The notes below the pieces were generated by a model. The model did not search any database, was not told the origin of the DNA, and was given only the letters and a program-made list of their open reading frames with translations. A stretch of 64,000 bases of DNA from Hermatobates lingyangjiaoensis (lineage: Eukaryota > Arthropoda > Insecta > Hemiptera > Hermatobatidae). Below, in pieces: positions 62,226 to 64,000 of the stretch (positions within the stretch are counted from its first letter, which is position 1; every line of letters begins with the position of its first letter). The position numbers were made by a program, and so were the translations under genes. The stretch covers positions 5,253,001-5,317,000 of the forward strand of contig JAPFBL010001617.1 in NCBI GenBank assembly GCA_026182355.1. The letters run 5' to 3'.

Positions 62226-62474
62226 TAAAAAATCATCCGGTTGTATCCCAAAAAGATCCCTGAAATATCGGAAGGCTATAGGGGCGTAAGTCTTAAAAGT
62301 GAATTCACTGTAATGGTGTGCTGGGGTATGGCTAGTGCCATCAGAGGAAAACGTAACAGTCTCAACGGTCATGAAGTCCTGCATTAACAGGTCCCTTTCA
62401 GGTTTCGAAGCCAAACTACCCACTGCATGTTGGATACCCAGTTGTATCGAACCCATCAACTGTGAAGTTTGTAT
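62226..62474 (-). CDS. PIP5K exon A: kinase N-lobe start
   Basis: Encodes 83 residues from [13 protein letters not shown] to IQPDDFL. It includes the conserved [21 protein letters not shown] and [14 protein letters not shown] blocks, which open the PIP5K catalytic domain. The acceptor is a CAG at 62475-62477 and the donor is TTA followed by GTCAGT; both boundaries are phase 0. Comparison with the family places the boundary here: the next exon then continues with [11 protein letters not shown] at the right spacing. The upstream exon, expected to end in phase 0, was not found in the remaining 1.5 kb. Confidence 0.96.
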
Positions 62475-63937
62475 CTGTTGGCATTAAAATTAAAAAATAT
62501 TTAAGAAAATTTATCAAACATAATTACTAATTCTTGTATCGAAATATATATATATATATATATATAATACAAAAATAACCTTTATCAAATAAAAAAAATC
62601 ATGTTACTAAACAACAAAATCACTCATTACATATATGACCAGATATTAAAATAAATACAATCAAAGGAAGGAAGATGAATAGTTCCACAATAAGAATACT
62701 ACACACATTCTCAAAAGTATCTTAGAAAAATTCCTAATATCCGAACAAAAAATAATTCATACAATTTTTAACAGTGTGCATTTAAGAAAAGAAAATTATT
62801 AGCCATCTGACAAAATTACAATGCTAAATTTATATTGTATTCCTCAATTATTTAAAGCTGTAAATTTATCACATAATTGAACTAAACTGATAATCAATTT
62901 ATTAATAATATTCACCAGGAAACACTCTTTAACTTATTTAATGCTTTTTTTTTGGAGAACACTTCTTTTAAAAAAAGTCTATTTGATGAGTAAGACATTT
63001 AAGAATACAACCAATTTATTACTTAGAAAGCATTTTTTAAGGAAACTACAGGAGTCATTGTAGTTGCTGTGTAGATTAGTGACCTCTAATTGACGCAAGA
63101 AATAATTAACAAATAAATTCAAAATGTATTGAAAAGTGAGGAGACTTGCTCTATTCTTGCCAGCATTTGAATGTAATCCCATAATCTAAATTCTGATATC
63201 ATATGAAACTTATTTACTAAATAGTTGTAGAAGAAACCTAGGGTCCACCCAGGGTTGCCAACCACCCTTTATTCCAAAAAAATTCGTAATTAAAGCTTTC
63301 ACTTTTATGTGCTTCTCTTACATAATAAAACAGGATTCACAGTTGTTAAAGTCTGCAAAATTTAGAATAAATACAATTTAAAAAATCAAAAGCTCTCACA
63401 AAGGTAAGATCACAGTTCTTTTTGAATTTCTGAATATACTTGTAATAGATGTTCTTTATTAAACTAAGTCATAGTTGGTAACCCTAAACACAGAATTCAG
63501 AATTACAAATGAAATATGTTGACTAATATGTCCTTTTCAAAATTTAGCAAAATTCAAGAAGGGGATTTTTCCATTTGCAACCGTCATGCCTACGAAATTC
63601 GTGAAAAGGATAAAATACAACTTCTTAGATCTTATTTTGATTCAAACTTCTCCAACCAATCCATCTGTCCTCTACTCCAAGTATTTATAATATTTACTGA
63701 TACATTTGGGTTAGGAAAGTAACTTTTTTTTCAGTTTAAGATTAACAAGCTACCTTCTGAAAAGGTTCAATTTCTTGATTTGATGAAAACTGTACTATCT
63801 TGGTATACTTCAAAAACACTGTGAATATAATATTTTCTTCTTCTTTCCTGTAATCATAAGTGACACAATTTTTCTTCATTACATTTAAAAGCATGTCGAT
63901 TTGTTTTGCTACAGTGAATACAGCCGGTGGCACTTAC
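62475..63937. other. PIP5K upstream intron, no exon seen
   Basis: The sequence is AT-rich with no block resembling the missing N-terminal PIP5K exons. A (TA)n run lies near 62545-62566 and a small inverted-repeat element at 63250-63486. Nothing else is supported. Confidence 0.6.
63250..63486. mobile_element. Possible small hAT-like non-autonomous element
   Basis: A 15-bp end CAGGGTTGCCAACCA faces an inverted TAGGGTTACCAACTA, 12 of 15 matching, 237 bp apart. CAGGGTTGCC ends are seen in hAT-type elements. No matching 8-bp target duplication is visible (GGTCCACC against AACACAGA), so the flanks do not confirm it. The interior is AT-rich and non-coding. Confidence 0.33.
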
Positions 63938-64000
63938 ATTTTTCTTTTCGAGGTAATTTCGTATAAGCCTAACTGTGAAAATATCATGGAAATAGAATGT
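63938..64000 (-). other. Possible exon at the right edge
   Basis: A 63-nt open stretch ends at a perfect AAT/GTAAGT donor, and a TTTTCACAG acceptor-like site lies inside it at about 63973. Read to the edge it ends in phase 0, the phase exon A needs. Its peptide (VRLIRNYLEKKN) does not resemble the expected end of the preceding PIP5K exon. It may be chance or a different transcript. Confidence 0.2.

Larger units (their letters stand above)
15932..62474 (-). other. PIP5K type I gene span (5' end beyond the window)
   Basis: This is the extent of the multi-exon gene that makes phosphatidylinositol 4,5-bisphosphate from PI4P at membranes. Sixteen exons (A to P) join in frame on the minus strand to give about 643 residues plus a stop; a further terminal exon (Q) is possible. 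Every junction has GT and AG ends, and reading phase is kept throughout. Kinase exons are compact (57.6-62.5 kb) while the tail exons spread over 33 kb. Missing are the first exons, which in the family end in a motif like TYKK just before exon A. The family call is secure from the GASGS, FIIKTV, MDYSLL and specificity-loop motifs. Whether the insect relative is PIP5K59B or skittles is not settled here, so no symbol is given. Confidence 0.93.

Noticed and set aside
1..64000. CRISPR arrays, bacterial operons or a defence island
   Set aside because: No short regularly spaced repeats with unique spacers, no ribosome-binding-site-led gene rows; the window is eukaryotic.

Overview
The window is AT-rich animal DNA. 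Small exons with GT-AG junctions are scattered through long introns, with microsatellites and decayed transposons between them. The only host gene I can recognise is a type I phosphatidylinositol-4-phosphate 5-kinase (PIP5K). Its protein is closest to insect PIP5K as I recall that family. Together with mariner, Penelope-like, non-LTR and pogo-like elements, this points to an arthropod, most likely an insect. I cannot name the order.

The PIP5K gene lies on the minus strand and fills about 47 kb (62474 down to 15932). Its 5' end lies beyond the right edge. Nine exons between 62474 and 57628 encode the catalytic core: glycine-rich loop, catalytic lysine, MDYSLL motif, metal-binding VID and the specificity loop. 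A series of small exons from 48620 down to 15932 encodes a Ser/Pro-rich tail. Exons J, K, L and M all begin and end in phase 1, so any subset can be skipped in frame. There are up to three possible C-termini: a stop just past exon L, the main stop in exon P, and a stop in exon Q. All phases from exon A to exon P join without a break (1,932 nt including the stop).

Layout from left to right: 1-15900 is gene-free flank or 3' UTR. It holds a cluster of fold-back elements inserted in TA repeats (2153-3960), a tRNA-like repeat near 7.5 kb and a poly-A tract at 8.7 kb. Next comes 16.0-18.8 kb, the 3' exons Q, P and O. The large intron 18.8-31.6 kb carries a duplicated non-LTR fragment, a dead mariner and a 5S-rRNA-like fragment. 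The intron 31.7-40.2 kb, between exons N and M, carries an unidentified coding relic and a mariner with clear terminal repeats. At 40.2-48.6 kb are exons M, L, K and J with a pogo-like element and an internally deleted Penelope-like element. The intron 48.6-57.6 kb is nearly featureless apart from a mariner-like relic near 54 kb. The kinase exons follow at 57.6-62.5 kb, with a 78-bp tandem array in one intron. The last 1.5 kb holds no exon I can support.

The most unusual material is the set of inverted-repeat elements with Penelope-type ends (2.1-3.9 kb and 46.2-47.8 kb). They repeatedly sit in (TA)n tracts, and some contain hammerhead-ribozyme-like core motifs. The modular phase-1 tail of the kinase gene is the most notable host feature. 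I saw no prokaryotic-type operon, CRISPR array or defence system.
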